DNA of 64,000 nt. It comes from Treponema sp. GTDB lineage: Bacteria; Spirochaetota; Spirochaetia; Treponematales; Treponemataceae. This document shows, in pieces, positions 34,494 through 42,884 of this stretch; position 1 is the stretch's first letter; every line of letters begins with the position of its first letter. The stretch spans positions 5,802-69,801 of the forward strand of contig JAHAZA010000010.1 in assembly GCA_018385415.1 (NCBI GenBank). Direction: 5' to 3'. The notes below the pieces were generated by a model that was given only the letters and a program-made list of their open reading frames with translations, did not search any database and was not told the origin of the DNA. The position numbers and the translations under genes were made by a program.

Positions 34494-35498
34494 CTATTTA
34501 CCAAAGGAGATTTTAACATCACCCATTCCGACTTTTACAAAGAAATGATTTTTCTTTTTTGAATCTGTAATTATTTCGCTGAAACCATTACGTTTTTCAT
34601 CCCCGTAATGAACAGTTCCCATTCCGATTTTTGTATCGCAGGAATATGTTCTTGAAGTTCCTGTTGTTCTAACTTTTATCGATCCCATTATACAATCAAT
34701 CTTTGTATAACCTTTTAAGGTTCCGCTAACATCTATTGAGCCCATTGAGCAACGGATGTTTGTTGACTGTGAAGTAATACCTTCAGCAATCAATTCTCCT
34801 GCAGAAAGATCAATAATTGTTTTCTCTGCACTGATACTTAAATCACTTGTTGTCAATTGACCTGCACCAAGTGATAGTTTCAAATTTTCAACAGATGCAC
34901 CAGCTGGAACTGTAATAAGAACTCTTGGGCACCATTTATTCTTAATTGAGTGCCCATACTTTTTAAGATTACTATGAATTTTTTTATTTTCGATTATTAA
35001 AGTTCCTGCATCATTTATTTCACATCTAAAATCTTTTTTGGAGATTCCCTTTGTTTCAACTTTATATGTCTTTCCAGATTTTATACAGAACTGCCCGGCT
35101 CCAACAACTATTCCAAGATTTACTACTTCAGTTTTCTGAAACTCAAAAAGCATTTTTTCCTGAGAATAATCAAACCCATTTTTTTCTGAATATGTTTTTT
35201 CTTCATCAGCAAATTTATCTTCTTCGTCTTCATCTACCGTTTCATATTTTATACCGTCTTCTGTTTCACCTTTTGTTTTCTTCGATTTTTTCTTTGTAAT
35301 TTTTGCTGGTACACATTCAAAATTATCAACAATTGTTCTCGCCAGTGTTTCAGGATCTCCCAGTTCATCAATTACTTTATCATCGTCATCAGCATCATCA
35401 AAATAATTTGAATAATACTCCAATGCTTCTTTACGTTCCTCTGCTGTAAGCGCCTGAATATTTTTTTCTACGATAGCTAAATACTGTTTCTTTGTCAT
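34494..35498 (-). CDS. HAAS (DUF1700)-DUF4097 protein
   Basis: A 334-residue protein without a membrane segment. Residues 1-60 form a HAAS/DUF1700 helical domain (EERKEALEYYSNYFDDA, then IDELGDPETLARTI), followed by a charged linker. Residues about 110-334 are DUF4097-like beta repeats with recurring turns VGAGQ, LGAGQ, LSAGE, CSMGS, CIMGS, IGMGT and VGMGD, suggesting a right-handed beta solenoid. In Firmicutes HAAS proteins are typically controlled by a PadR regulator encoded next door, as here. The ligand is unknown. Confidence 0.82.
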   Translation of the reverse strand: MTKKQYLAIVEKNIQALTAEERKEALEYYSNYFDDADDDDKVIDELGDPETLARTIVDNFECVPAKITKKKSKKTKGETEDGIKYETVDEDEEDKFADEEKTYSEKNGFDYSQEKMLFEFQKTEVVNLGIVVGAGQFCIKSGKTYKVETKGISKKDFRCEINDAGTLIIENKKIHSNLKKYGHSIKNKWCPRVLITVPAGASVENLKLSLGAGQLTTSDLSISAEKTIIDLSAGELIAEGITSQSTNIRCSMGSIDVSGTLKGYTKIDCIMGSIKVRTTGTSRTYSCDTKIGMGTVHYGDEKRNGFSEIITDSKKKNHFFVKVGMGDVKISFGK

Positions 35499-35510
35499 TT
35501 TGATAACCTC

Positions 35511-35828
35511 TTACTTTCCTAATAAAATTGAATCTATTTCCTTTCGATAATCAGCCCAGGCTTTTCTATATTCATTAAGCAGAACATTTCCTTCGGAAGT
35601 GATTTTATAATAACGCCTGTTTCGTCCATCAAAAGCTTTGTCATAAGTTTCAAGATATTCCTCTTTCTGAAGTCTTCGCAGAACCGGATAAAGGGAACTT
35701 TCAGATACATCAATTACTTGTCTGACATCCTGTGTTATTTTATAACCGTAAGTTCCTTCTTTAGTTTCCTTTGCAACAACTGAAAGCACAATTGCATCTA
35801 GCATATTTGTACCTGCATTGAAGTTCAT
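35511..35828 (-). CDS. PadR family transcriptional regulator
   Basis: A 105-residue winged-helix repressor of the short PadR type: TNMLDAIVLSVV, YGYKITQDVRQVI, SESSLYPVLRRLQKEEYL and the wing GRNRRYYKIT. It heads the operon with HAAS, PspC and ATP-grasp genes (12 bases to the next). An AT-rich palindrome 27 bases upstream is a candidate operator, suggesting autoregulation. The ATG follows GGAGG. Confidence 0.93.
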   Translation of the reverse strand: MNFNAGTNMLDAIVLSVVAKETKEGTYGYKITQDVRQVIDVSESSLYPVLRRLQKEEYLETYDKAFDGRNRRYYKITSEGNVLLNEYRKAWADYRKEIDSILLGK

Positions 35829-35854
35829 AAAACCTCCATACTTTCTTGTTCACA

Positions 35855-35871
35855 ATATTATTTAATAATAT
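35855..35871 (-). promoter_or_regulatory. Candidate PadR operator
   Basis: ATATTAT-TTA-ATAATAT inverted repeat, overlapping likely -10 elements (TATATT). The low base complexity makes chance possible. Confidence 0.35.
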
Positions 35872-35903
35872 ATACTATATGAAATATAATATTATTCGTC
35901 AAG

Positions 35904-35940
35904 CAAAAAAAAAATCCCGAAACCTTAAAGCTCCAGGATT
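35904..35940 (-). terminator. Terminator after SulP gene
   Basis: Minus strand: AATCCTGGA and TTTCGGGATT pair with G-U pairs, followed by a run of about 10 Ts. Confidence 0.65.
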
Positions 35941-35960
35941 ATAATTTTCTATTGTTCTAT

Positions 35961-37676
35961 TTATTTTGAAACAATTTCACCTGCACGTTTAAGTGCATCT
36001 GTGATATTATCAAAAATGTTTTCACGGCCAAGCTTATCAGCCATTCCAGTTTTTTCACAAAGCATATAAGGCTGTGTATGAATTCCTGACAAAACAATTT
36101 TAATACCTTTTCTGTCGCAGGCTGCCTTACACTGTTCAAGTGCCTGAAGACCACCGGCATCAAGATAGATTGTATTACGCATTCTCAAAACAAGAACCTT
36201 TGCATCGGCCCCTGCCCTTTCTGTTGCAAGTTCAAATTTACGAACAGTACCAAAAAATAAAGGACCTTCAATTTCAAATACAAGAACACCTTTAGGAATA
36301 TCAAGGTTTTCAGCAGGCTGATCTTTTTTAATTCCTCCAGTAATGATTGCACGTTCATCCTGAACGTTAGAGAGATCAATCATTTTCTTAATAAAGAAGA
36401 AGGCAGCAAGTCCAAGACCAACAGCAATGGCAACTGTAAGATCAACAAATACTGTAATAAGGAATGTTACAAAGAAAACACAAATGTCAGATTTCTGACC
36501 TTTAAGCAATGCACGGATTGCAGGAAATCCTGCCATATTCCATGCAACGTTAATCAGGATTGCAGCAAGAGCGGGCATTGGAATAAAGGCTGCATACTTT
36601 CCGAAGAAAAGAAGAATCAAAAGTAATGTTAAAGCATGAATAATTCCAGCAACAGGTGTGCGCCCACCATTTTTAATATTTGTTGCAGTACGTGCAATTG
36701 CACCAGTAGCAGGAATTCCTCCGAATACAGGTGAAGCAATATTTGCAATACCCTGTGCGATAAGTTCTGTATTGGAATCATGTTTAGTACCGATCATTCC
36801 ATCAGCAACAACGGCAGAAAGAAGTGATTCAATGGCAGCAAGAACTGCGATAGAAATTGCAGTTGGGAACAGATCTATGATTGTTTTAATATTGAAATCT
36901 GGTAGAGTTGGTTTCAACTCTCTGATTGATGGAATATCAAAATGTTTTGAACCGTCTGCAAAGGTACCGATTGTATCACAGTGAAGGTTACAGAATTTAC
37001 CAAGAAGAATTGAAGCAACAGTTGCTAACACGATTACAACAATACTTCCAGGAATTTTTTTTATGAACTTTGACCATACGAAAATGAATGCAAGACAGAT
37101 TGCTGCCATTGCTAAAGAATACCAGTTTACAGAAGCTGCAGATTTTACATAAACAATCATTTTTGGCAAGAAGTCACCAGGCATCTTTGTAAGGTTTTCG
37201 CCAAGTACCATCATTCCATTTGAAAAATCAGGACGAAGACCAAAGAAATCACCGATCTGACCTGATGCAATTACAACTGCAATACCAGCAGTAAATCCTG
37301 TTACAATTGTATATGGAATAAATTTTACAAGACCTCCCATTTTGAAAACGCCAAGTAAAATCAACATAATACCAGCCATAACAGTTGCTGTAGCAAGTCC
37401 ACTTAAACCAAACTTAGCAACAACACCAAAAACGATTACCGCAAAAGCACCAGTAGGACCACCAATCTGAACACGGCTTCCACCAAATGCAGAAATACAA
37501 AAGCCTGCAATAATAGCTGTAAAAATACCTGCTGCAGGTCCAACCCCAGATGCGATAGCAAAAGCGATTGCAAGTGGTAACGCAACAATACCTACGATGA
37601 TACCAGCAACAAGATCGCTGACAAAGGTTTTACCATCGTAACTTTTAATTGTGTTTAAAATTTCAGGTTTAAACAT
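35961..37676 (-). CDS. SulP family anion transporter with STAS domain
   Basis: A 571-residue transporter. The membrane part (about 20-420) has the SulP start ADLVAGIIVGIVALPLAIAF, the GGPTGAF motif and repeated hydrophobic helices. The cytoplasmic STAS domain (about 455-565) carries LDAGGLQAL where anti-sigma antagonists have a phosphorylatable Ser. Substrates in the family include sulfate, bicarbonate and dicarboxylates; the sequence does not decide. The ATG follows GAGG. It lies 58 bases after the dehydrogenase gene, with a hairpin between. Confidence 0.9.
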   Translation of the reverse strand: MFKPEILNTIKSYDGKTFVSDLVAGIIVGIVALPLAIAFAIASGVGPAAGIFTAIIAGFCISAFGGSRVQIGGPTGAFAVIVFGVVAKFGLSGLATATVMAGIMLILLGVFKMGGLVKFIPYTIVTGFTAGIAVVIASGQIGDFFGLRPDFSNGMMVLGENLTKMPGDFLPKMIVYVKSAASVNWYSLAMAAICLAFIFVWSKFIKKIPGSIVVIVLATVASILLGKFCNLHCDTIGTFADGSKHFDIPSIRELKPTLPDFNIKTIIDLFPTAISIAVLAAIESLLSAVVADGMIGTKHDSNTELIAQGIANIASPVFGGIPATGAIARTATNIKNGGRTPVAGIIHALTLLLILLFFGKYAAFIPMPALAAILINVAWNMAGFPAIRALLKGQKSDICVFFVTFLITVFVDLTVAIAVGLGLAAFFFIKKMIDLSNVQDERAIITGGIKKDQPAENLDIPKGVLVFEIEGPLFFGTVRKFELATERAGADAKVLVLRMRNTIYLDAGGLQALEQCKAACDRKGIKIVLSGIHTQPYMLCEKTGMADKLGRENIFDNITDALKRAGEIVSK

Positions 37677-37695
37677 TTTTTCCTCAAATATTTTT

Positions 37696-37721
37696 CAGGG
37701 ACAGGAATTTTCCAGCCCCAG
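37696..37721. promoter_or_regulatory. Hairpin between dehydrogenase and SulP genes
   Basis: CAGGGACAGGAA and TTCCAGCCCCAG form a stem with one mismatch and a G-U pair. In the transcribed (minus) direction no T-run follows, so a leader hairpin or processing site is as likely as a terminator. Confidence 0.35.
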
Positions 37722-37734
37722 ACTTTTTTCTTTT

Positions 37735-38712
37735 CTAATTTACTCTGTTAATGATTTTACCGTTTAAGAAAGAACGGAGATTTTCAACAGCAATGTCCAG
37801 AAGCCGAACACGAGTTTCTTTTGCTGCCCATGCAACATGTGGAGTAACTACACAGTTTGGTGCATTTAACAGAGGGCAGTCTTTAGACATAGGCTCCTCA
37901 GAAAGAACATCTGCAGCAAAACCAGAAAGAGTTTTATCTTCAAGAGCTTTTCTAACAGCCTCTTCATCAATCAAAGCACCTCGGGCTGTATTAACAAGAA
38001 GAGCACCTTTCTTTATCTTCTTCAATGATTCCGCATTTATAAGTTTATTATTATCTTTTGTTAACGGACAATGAAGAGAGACAATATCACTTGAAGAAAG
38101 AAGTTCATCCAGTGAAACAGCCCTTACCTTTTCATCATCACGTGCGTTTGCATTATATTCATCAATACGGAAAGCAGAACGAGTATTTACAATTACCTTC
38201 ATTCCAAAACTTGAAGCAATGCGGGCAACTCTCTGACCGATTGAACCGAATCCGATTAGACCTATTGTCTTTCCATAAAGTTCAGTTAAAGGCTGTACCC
38301 AGTAACAAAAGTCTGGAGATTTAATCCAGTCTCCATTCATTACTGATTTTGAATGAGCATTGACGGCGTTGTAAAATTCCATAATCAAAGCAAATACATG
38401 CTGGGCAACTGCCATTGTACTGTAAGAAGGAATATTTGTTACAACAATTCCAAGGTCGCGAGCGGCTTCAATATCAACAACATTGTACCCTGTTGCAAAA
38501 ACCCCAATGTATTTTAGATTTTTGCACTGAGAAAGAATTTCTCGAGTAAGATTTACTTTATTAAGAAACACGTAATCTGCGTCACGGATGCGTTCTAATG
38601 TAAGCTCAGGCTGTGTACGTGGATAATATGTAACTTCACCAAATTCTTTTAAAACATCATAAGAAAGGTCACCTGGATTCAAAGCGTGACCGTCAAGGAT
38701 TACGATTTTCAT
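37735..38712 (-). CDS. D-isomer-specific 2-hydroxyacid dehydrogenase
   Basis: A 325-residue NAD-dependent dehydrogenase, most like glycerate/hydroxypyruvate reductases. The Rossmann motif is GLIGFGSIGQRVA. The catalytic Arg lies in NTARGALIDE, the Glu in LSEEPM and the His in CVVTPHVAW. The ATG at 38712 is chosen because it gives the normal N-terminus MKIVILDGHAL. The extra 29 upstream codons run through a terminator and the promoter. The start lies 7 bases after a -10 box with no ribosome site, so the mRNA is probably leaderless. Confidence 0.9.
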   Translation of the reverse strand: MKIVILDGHALNPGDLSYDVLKEFGEVTYYPRTQPELTLERIRDADYVFLNKVNLTREILSQCKNLKYIGVFATGYNVVDIEAARDLGIVVTNIPSYSTMAVAQHVFALIMEFYNAVNAHSKSVMNGDWIKSPDFCYWVQPLTELYGKTIGLIGFGSIGQRVARIASSFGMKVIVNTRSAFRIDEYNANARDDEKVRAVSLDELLSSSDIVSLHCPLTKDNNKLINAESLKKIKKGALLVNTARGALIDEEAVRKALEDKTLSGFAADVLSEEPMSKDCPLLNAPNCVVTPHVAWAAKETRVRLLDIAVENLRSFLNGKIINRVN

Positions 38713-38719
38713 GGCTGGT

Positions 38720-38748
38720 AGTATAGAACAAAATTGAATTTTGTGCAA
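38720..38748 (-). promoter_or_regulatory. Promoter for leaderless dehydrogenase gene
   Basis: Minus strand: TTGCAC, 17-bp spacer, TATACT, then 7 bases to the ATG at 38712. Confidence 0.7.
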
Positions 38749-38781
38749 AAGGGTGCGGAATTTCGAATTCCCATCAAGGCA

Positions 38782-38822
38782 TAAAAAAGCCTGACTCACT
38801 TCAACAGCAAATCAGGCTTTTA
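38782..38822 (-). terminator. Terminator after secreted-protein gene (repeat copy A)
   Basis: Minus strand: AAAAGCCTGA and TCAGGCTTTTTT stem with a T-run. It is 41 bases long and identical but for one base to the terminator at 39611-39651. Confidence 0.88.
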
Positions 38823-38826
38823 TGAA

Positions 38827-39585
38827 TTATTCAAAAGTAAAATAAAGTCGGTTTTTCTTTACACCTGCATAAACATTATTTACTTTGTCGTTATCTGTTA
38901 AAACATAAAAGTTTTTATATTTCATCATTATTGGATAAAGATTATAGAATTCATTACATATCCCAGGCTGCTGCAAATAGCCTCCACCCAGAAACCTGAT
39001 TTTTCCGTCAGCTGTTTCGCCATATATTCTATAAGAAAAAAAACCGTATTCTGAGGAATTAATAAAATAAAAATTATAAAAGTTTATTCTTTCTCTAAGA
39101 CCTGTATTTGTTCGAACCAAATAATAGGATTCCGACATATCTCCTAACATCCGAATTTGTTCACAATCAATTTTCATTCCATCCCTTACAGGATCTGATT
39201 TCTCCGTTTTATTTGTTAAAACAATATACATATCACTATTTCTTACACCACAATCAACATTTATACCTGAAACAGAGACATCAACTTTTACCTGATTGTA
39301 TTTACTGAGAAAATCTTCATAAAACGATCCCAATGGGATTTCTTCAAAACCAGTCTTAGAAATTTCATGAAGTTTTGAATGAACATACCTTGCGGCGAGC
39401 ACAGTTTCCGAATCATTTACAAGATAGATTGAAACAAGATATTTCTCCGTCGTAGTATAGTCAGATATTATGATTTTATCGTTTACCTTTAATTCTGCAA
39501 TATCAAAAACATATGAATTCTCTAAAGCAAAACATAAAGACATACTTAAGCAAACCATAAAGAATAAAAGACTCAATTTTTTCAT
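38827..39585 (-). CDS. Secreted hypothetical protein
   Basis: A 252-residue protein with a clear signal peptide (KKLSLLFFMVCLSMSLCFALEN, cleavage near residue 20). No known domain is recognised. The mature part is rich in Tyr, Asn and beta-type alternation (EKYLVSIYLVNDSE, SYYLVRTNTGLRERINFYNFY), suggesting a beta-rich periplasmic or outer-membrane-associated protein. The ATG follows AGGAG. It sits between two near-identical terminators downstream of the cellobiose phosphorylase gene, and no promoter was recognised. Confidence 0.7.
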   Translation of the reverse strand: MKKLSLLFFMVCLSMSLCFALENSYVFDIAELKVNDKIIISDYTTTEKYLVSIYLVNDSETVLAARYVHSKLHEISKTGFEEIPLGSFYEDFLSKYNQVKVDVSVSGINVDCGVRNSDMYIVLTNKTEKSDPVRDGMKIDCEQIRMLGDMSESYYLVRTNTGLRERINFYNFYFINSSEYGFFSYRIYGETADGKIRFLGGGYLQQPGICNEFYNLYPIMMKYKNFYVLTDNDKVNNVYAGVKKNRLYFTFE

Positions 39586-39610
39586 TAAATACTCCTTTCT
39601 CCAATTCTAA

Positions 39611-39651
39611 TAAAAAAGCCTGACTTACTTCAACAGCAAATCAGGCTTTTA
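39611..39651 (-). terminator. Terminator after cellobiose phosphorylase (repeat copy B)
   Basis: Same hairpin as at 38782-38822 with one base changed (TTACTT for TCACTT). Minus strand stem AAAAGCCTGA / TCAGGCTTTTTT. Confidence 0.88.
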
Positions 39652-39670
39652 AAATTCCTATCAAAAAATT

Positions 39671-42094
39671 CTACAATCTTTCCACAGGAACTTCACGGGC
39701 ATCGCGTCCCATATAAGCAACGATGTTAGTGCCGTCTTTTATAATATCAACTGGAATTACAGCAGCATCAACACGCTGACCGTCAACTTCAATGTATTCA
39801 ACACCTTTGTTGATGTGCTGTGGGTTCTTAACTTCAATGTTAAGATTCATACCACGCCAGCGACGCTGTACATTAAATCCATCCCATTCGTGAGGAATAC
39901 ATGGATCGATGAGAAGTCCATCATACTGTGGACGGATTCCGAGAATATACTGTGTTGTTGAGTAATAGTTCCATGTAGCAGCTCCAGAAAGCCAGCTTAC
40001 ACGAGTATTTCCGGCACGAGGGCTGTAAGTTGAATAAGTTGTCTGACCTACAACGTATGGTTCTGACTGGCGGATTTCTGCCTTGTCGTTATACGAAGCA
40101 GGAAGTGCTGCCTTACAATATTCGTATGCACGGTCACCGTTACCCATGAGAGCTTCTGCAATAACGCCCCATCCCTGTGTATGGTTAAAGATACCTGCGT
40201 TTTCTTTTATTCCAGGATTGAATACAACTGAACTCATTACGCTTGAAGAAGCCATTACAAATGGTGGAGCACAAAGCATAAGTCCGTAAGGTGTTGCAAG
40301 TTTTTCCTTTACTGTTTCAAGACATTTTTTTGCCTGTTCTGGAGTTGCAGCATTACTCAATACTGACCAAACCTGAGTATTGAAGTAAACCTGTCCTTCT
40401 TCCATTGTCTTTGTTCCATAAACAAGGCCATTTTCTGTAATAGCCCAGATGAACCATTCGCCGTCCCAGCATTTTGCCTGGATTGCTTTATCAAGCTTAT
40501 CACGTTCAATCAAAGCCCATTCACTTTCTGCCTTGTTTCCAAGACGAAGAGAAATATCAGAATAAGTTGTAAGTCCGAGACGAAGCTGGAATGCAACGAA
40601 AAGACTTTCACCTTTGTATCCAAGTTTAAGACAGTCATTCCAGTCAGCTAAAAGTCCACAAGGGAGTCCGTTAGCTCCCATTCTTTCAAGGTTGAACAGG
40701 AGAGCCTGTTTCAAGTGTCCGTAAACTGTATCTTCGCCTTCATCGCCGTATGGTACGACTTTATTAAGGAAATCCCACTTACCAGTTTCTGCGATAAATG
40801 CAGGAACTGAATTAAAGAACCACAAACAGTCATCTGAACGGAATTCCTCTGGCTTTGGAGCTTTTTCGTGTCCAGGGTTATGATCCTTTGTAATTACAGG
40901 AATTGCACCACCACATCTAACCTGACCTGAAAGCATGCGGATAAGACGTTCTTCTGCTTCTTCAGGAATTGCAGCTGCAACACCAAGAATGTCCTGAACT
41001 GAATCGCGGTAACCAAGACCATCGCGTTCTCCATTATATACGAGAGAAGCTGCACGGCTCCAGGCAAATGTAATAAGACAGTTGTAAAGTCCCCATACAT
41101 TGATTGTGTGGTTGATGTCTTCATCAGGTGTCTTTGCAATGAATGAACCAAGACGGGCATGCCATGTATCTTTCAATTTCTGAAGTTCTTCATCAGCGCG
41201 AGAAGCATTACCGAATTCTTTTACGATAGGTTCACCATGTGCCCATGCATCACCGATACCGAACATAACGATTACTTCTTTTGATTCGCCTGGATTGAGA
41301 GAGATTTCTGTTTCCATAGAACCACAGATGTTGTCACCGTATGCAAGTGAGTTTGTACACTTTCCGTTTTTAACTGCATCTGGATGTTCGTAGTTTCCGT
41401 AAGTTCCGATGAAAGCTTCGCGGCTTGTATCAAAACCAGTCAATGGCGAACCACAGAGTGCCATCCATGAATGCATTGCAGCTCCTCCGATTGGAGCTTC
41501 TGGATCCTGATGATACAAGTTGTCATGAATTGCAAAACGGAGCATGTTGTCTTTCTGTTCACCCTTTGAGATAAAAAGTGAATACTGAAGATTTACCTGA
41601 TCCTGTGTTGTTCCCCACTGGCTTGTAAGTTCACAATATGTGAATACAGAAAGCTTACGAGGTTTTGAACCTGTGTTAGTAAGCTTAAGGCGCCAGTATT
41701 CAAAATTTTGATTAAGTGGAACGTAATATAAAGTTTCTGATTTGATGTCAGTATATTCAGATGTAATTTTTGTATATGCAGTACCATGGCGACATTCTGA
41801 TTTATACTGGTCAAGAGGTTTTCCTACTGGCTGCCATGATGCTGACCAGAAATCTCCTGATTCATTATCCCGCAAATAAAAATAGCGTCCTGGCTGATCC
41901 ATTGGAACAGCATTAAAACGCAAACGCATAAAGCGCCCCTGTGCACCAGATTTGTAGAATCCGTATCCACCGGCATTGTTTGTGATTACAGCACCATAAA
42001 CTGTTGAACCAAGATAGTTCGACCAGCTTGAAGGAGTGTCCGGACGAGTAATTACATACTCTTTAGCTTCGTCATCGAAATAACCGTACTGCAT
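39671..42094 (-). CDS. Cellobiose phosphorylase (GH94)
   Basis: An 807-residue cytosolic GH94 enzyme that splits cellobiose with phosphate into glucose-1-phosphate and glucose, saving ATP. The N-terminal beta-sandwich starts QYGYFDDEAKEYVI. The (alpha/alpha)6 barrel holds the general acid Asp in LLADWNDCLKL, and GYRDSVQDIL and HTQGWGV are also typical. Length and motifs match cellobiose rather than cellodextrin or chitobiose phosphorylases, though that split is by eye. The ATG follows GAGG. Codon use is C-rich, pointing to high expression. Confidence 0.92.
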   Translation of the reverse strand: MQYGYFDDEAKEYVITRPDTPSSWSNYLGSTVYGAVITNNAGGYGFYKSGAQGRFMRLRFNAVPMDQPGRYFYLRDNESGDFWSASWQPVGKPLDQYKSECRHGTAYTKITSEYTDIKSETLYYVPLNQNFEYWRLKLTNTGSKPRKLSVFTYCELTSQWGTTQDQVNLQYSLFISKGEQKDNMLRFAIHDNLYHQDPEAPIGGAAMHSWMALCGSPLTGFDTSREAFIGTYGNYEHPDAVKNGKCTNSLAYGDNICGSMETEISLNPGESKEVIVMFGIGDAWAHGEPIVKEFGNASRADEELQKLKDTWHARLGSFIAKTPDEDINHTINVWGLYNCLITFAWSRAASLVYNGERDGLGYRDSVQDILGVAAAIPEEAEERLIRMLSGQVRCGGAIPVITKDHNPGHEKAPKPEEFRSDDCLWFFNSVPAFIAETGKWDFLNKVVPYGDEGEDTVYGHLKQALLFNLERMGANGLPCGLLADWNDCLKLGYKGESLFVAFQLRLGLTTYSDISLRLGNKAESEWALIERDKLDKAIQAKCWDGEWFIWAITENGLVYGTKTMEEGQVYFNTQVWSVLSNAATPEQAKKCLETVKEKLATPYGLMLCAPPFVMASSSVMSSVVFNPGIKENAGIFNHTQGWGVIAEALMGNGDRAYEYCKAALPASYNDKAEIRQSEPYVVGQTTYSTYSPRAGNTRVSWLSGAATWNYYSTTQYILGIRPQYDGLLIDPCIPHEWDGFNVQRRWRGMNLNIEVKNPQHINKGVEYIEVDGQRVDAAVIPVDIIKDGTNIVAYMGRDAREVPVERL

Positions 42095-42258
42095 TTAATC
42101 CTCATTATGTTACAGGGGGAATTTTCACCACCTGCAGTTAGTTGATATTTTAAATTAATGTTACAATGAAAAAATATTTTTATCAAGGAATTTTAATAAA
42201 GATTAAAATATCCGAGAAAAAATTTTCCGCACTTCAAAATTCCTTTAAATCAATAAAA

Positions 42259-42287
42259 TTGACCCTATGGGAATTTCTTTCTATAAT
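42259..42287 (+). promoter_or_regulatory. Promoter for leaderless CYTH gene
   Basis: TTGACC (42259-42264), 17-bp spacer, TATAAT (42282-42287), then 6 bases to the ATG at 42294. An in-frame ATG at 42267 lies inside the spacer and so cannot be the start of this transcript. Confidence 0.8.
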
Positions 42288-42293
42288 ATTAAT

Positions 42294-42881
42294 ATGTACG
42301 AAATTGAACTTAAAGCACATGTCCCAGATCGGAAGGTTGTGATAGAAAAAATCAATTCCTTTGCAACTTTTCTCGGAACCACAATCAAAGATGATACTTA
42401 CTTTCATTTTCAGTACAATGATTCAGACAAGCATCTAACCTGCAGAATCAGGCATGAGGTTTACACATTCCCGGATGGTAAAACTAAAATCCAGGATGTT
42501 CTTACATACAAAACAAAAAAAAAGAAAACTGACGAAAACGGTTCAGCTTACGAAGTAAATGAAGAAAATGAATCCATCCTTTCTGACTCAGCTTCTGTCA
42601 TAAAACTGCTTGTTGATACCGGATACACAAAATCCTATAGTAAACATAAAGATGTCATGCAATGGATAACCTCTACAGAATATGGTCAGGCGCATCTTGA
42701 GCTTTGTAACATTCCTCAGCTGGGAGATTTTCTTGAAATTGAAATCGTAACAGAAACATGCACAAACGAAGACGGTATCAGAGATAGACTTAAATCACTG
42801 ATAGAACAATCAGGAATCCCACTTTCGAATATAGAAGAACGATATTACAGCGAGCTTTTAAAGCTTGCAAAAGGAGAATAA
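42294..42881 (+). CDS. CYTH domain protein (CyaB/triphosphatase-like)
   Basis: A 195-residue CYTH-domain protein. The ExExK signature EIELK is at residues 3-7, followed by alternating charged strands (CRIRHEVYTF, VLTYKTKKKK, LELCNIPQLGDFLEIEIV). The superfamily contains class IV adenylate cyclases and inorganic triphosphatases; which one this is cannot be told. The ATG at 42294 is chosen over 42267 from promoter position and because the signature normally lies at the extreme N-terminus. First gene of a unit with DUF975 and SppA genes. Confidence 0.85.
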   Translation: MYEIELKAHVPDRKVVIEKINSFATFLGTTIKDDTYFHFQYNDSDKHLTCRIRHEVYTFPDGKTKIQDVLTYKTKKKKTDENGSAYEVNEENESILSDSASVIKLLVDTGYTKSYSKHKDVMQWITSTEYGQAHLELCNIPQLGDFLEIEIVTETCTNEDGIRDRLKSLIEQSGIPLSNIEERYYSELLKLAKGE

Positions 42882-42884
42882 AAA

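Noticed and set aside
42267..42293. Nine extra N-terminal codons on the CYTH gene
   Set aside because: This ATG lies inside the promoter spacer and the CYTH signature belongs at the N-terminus.
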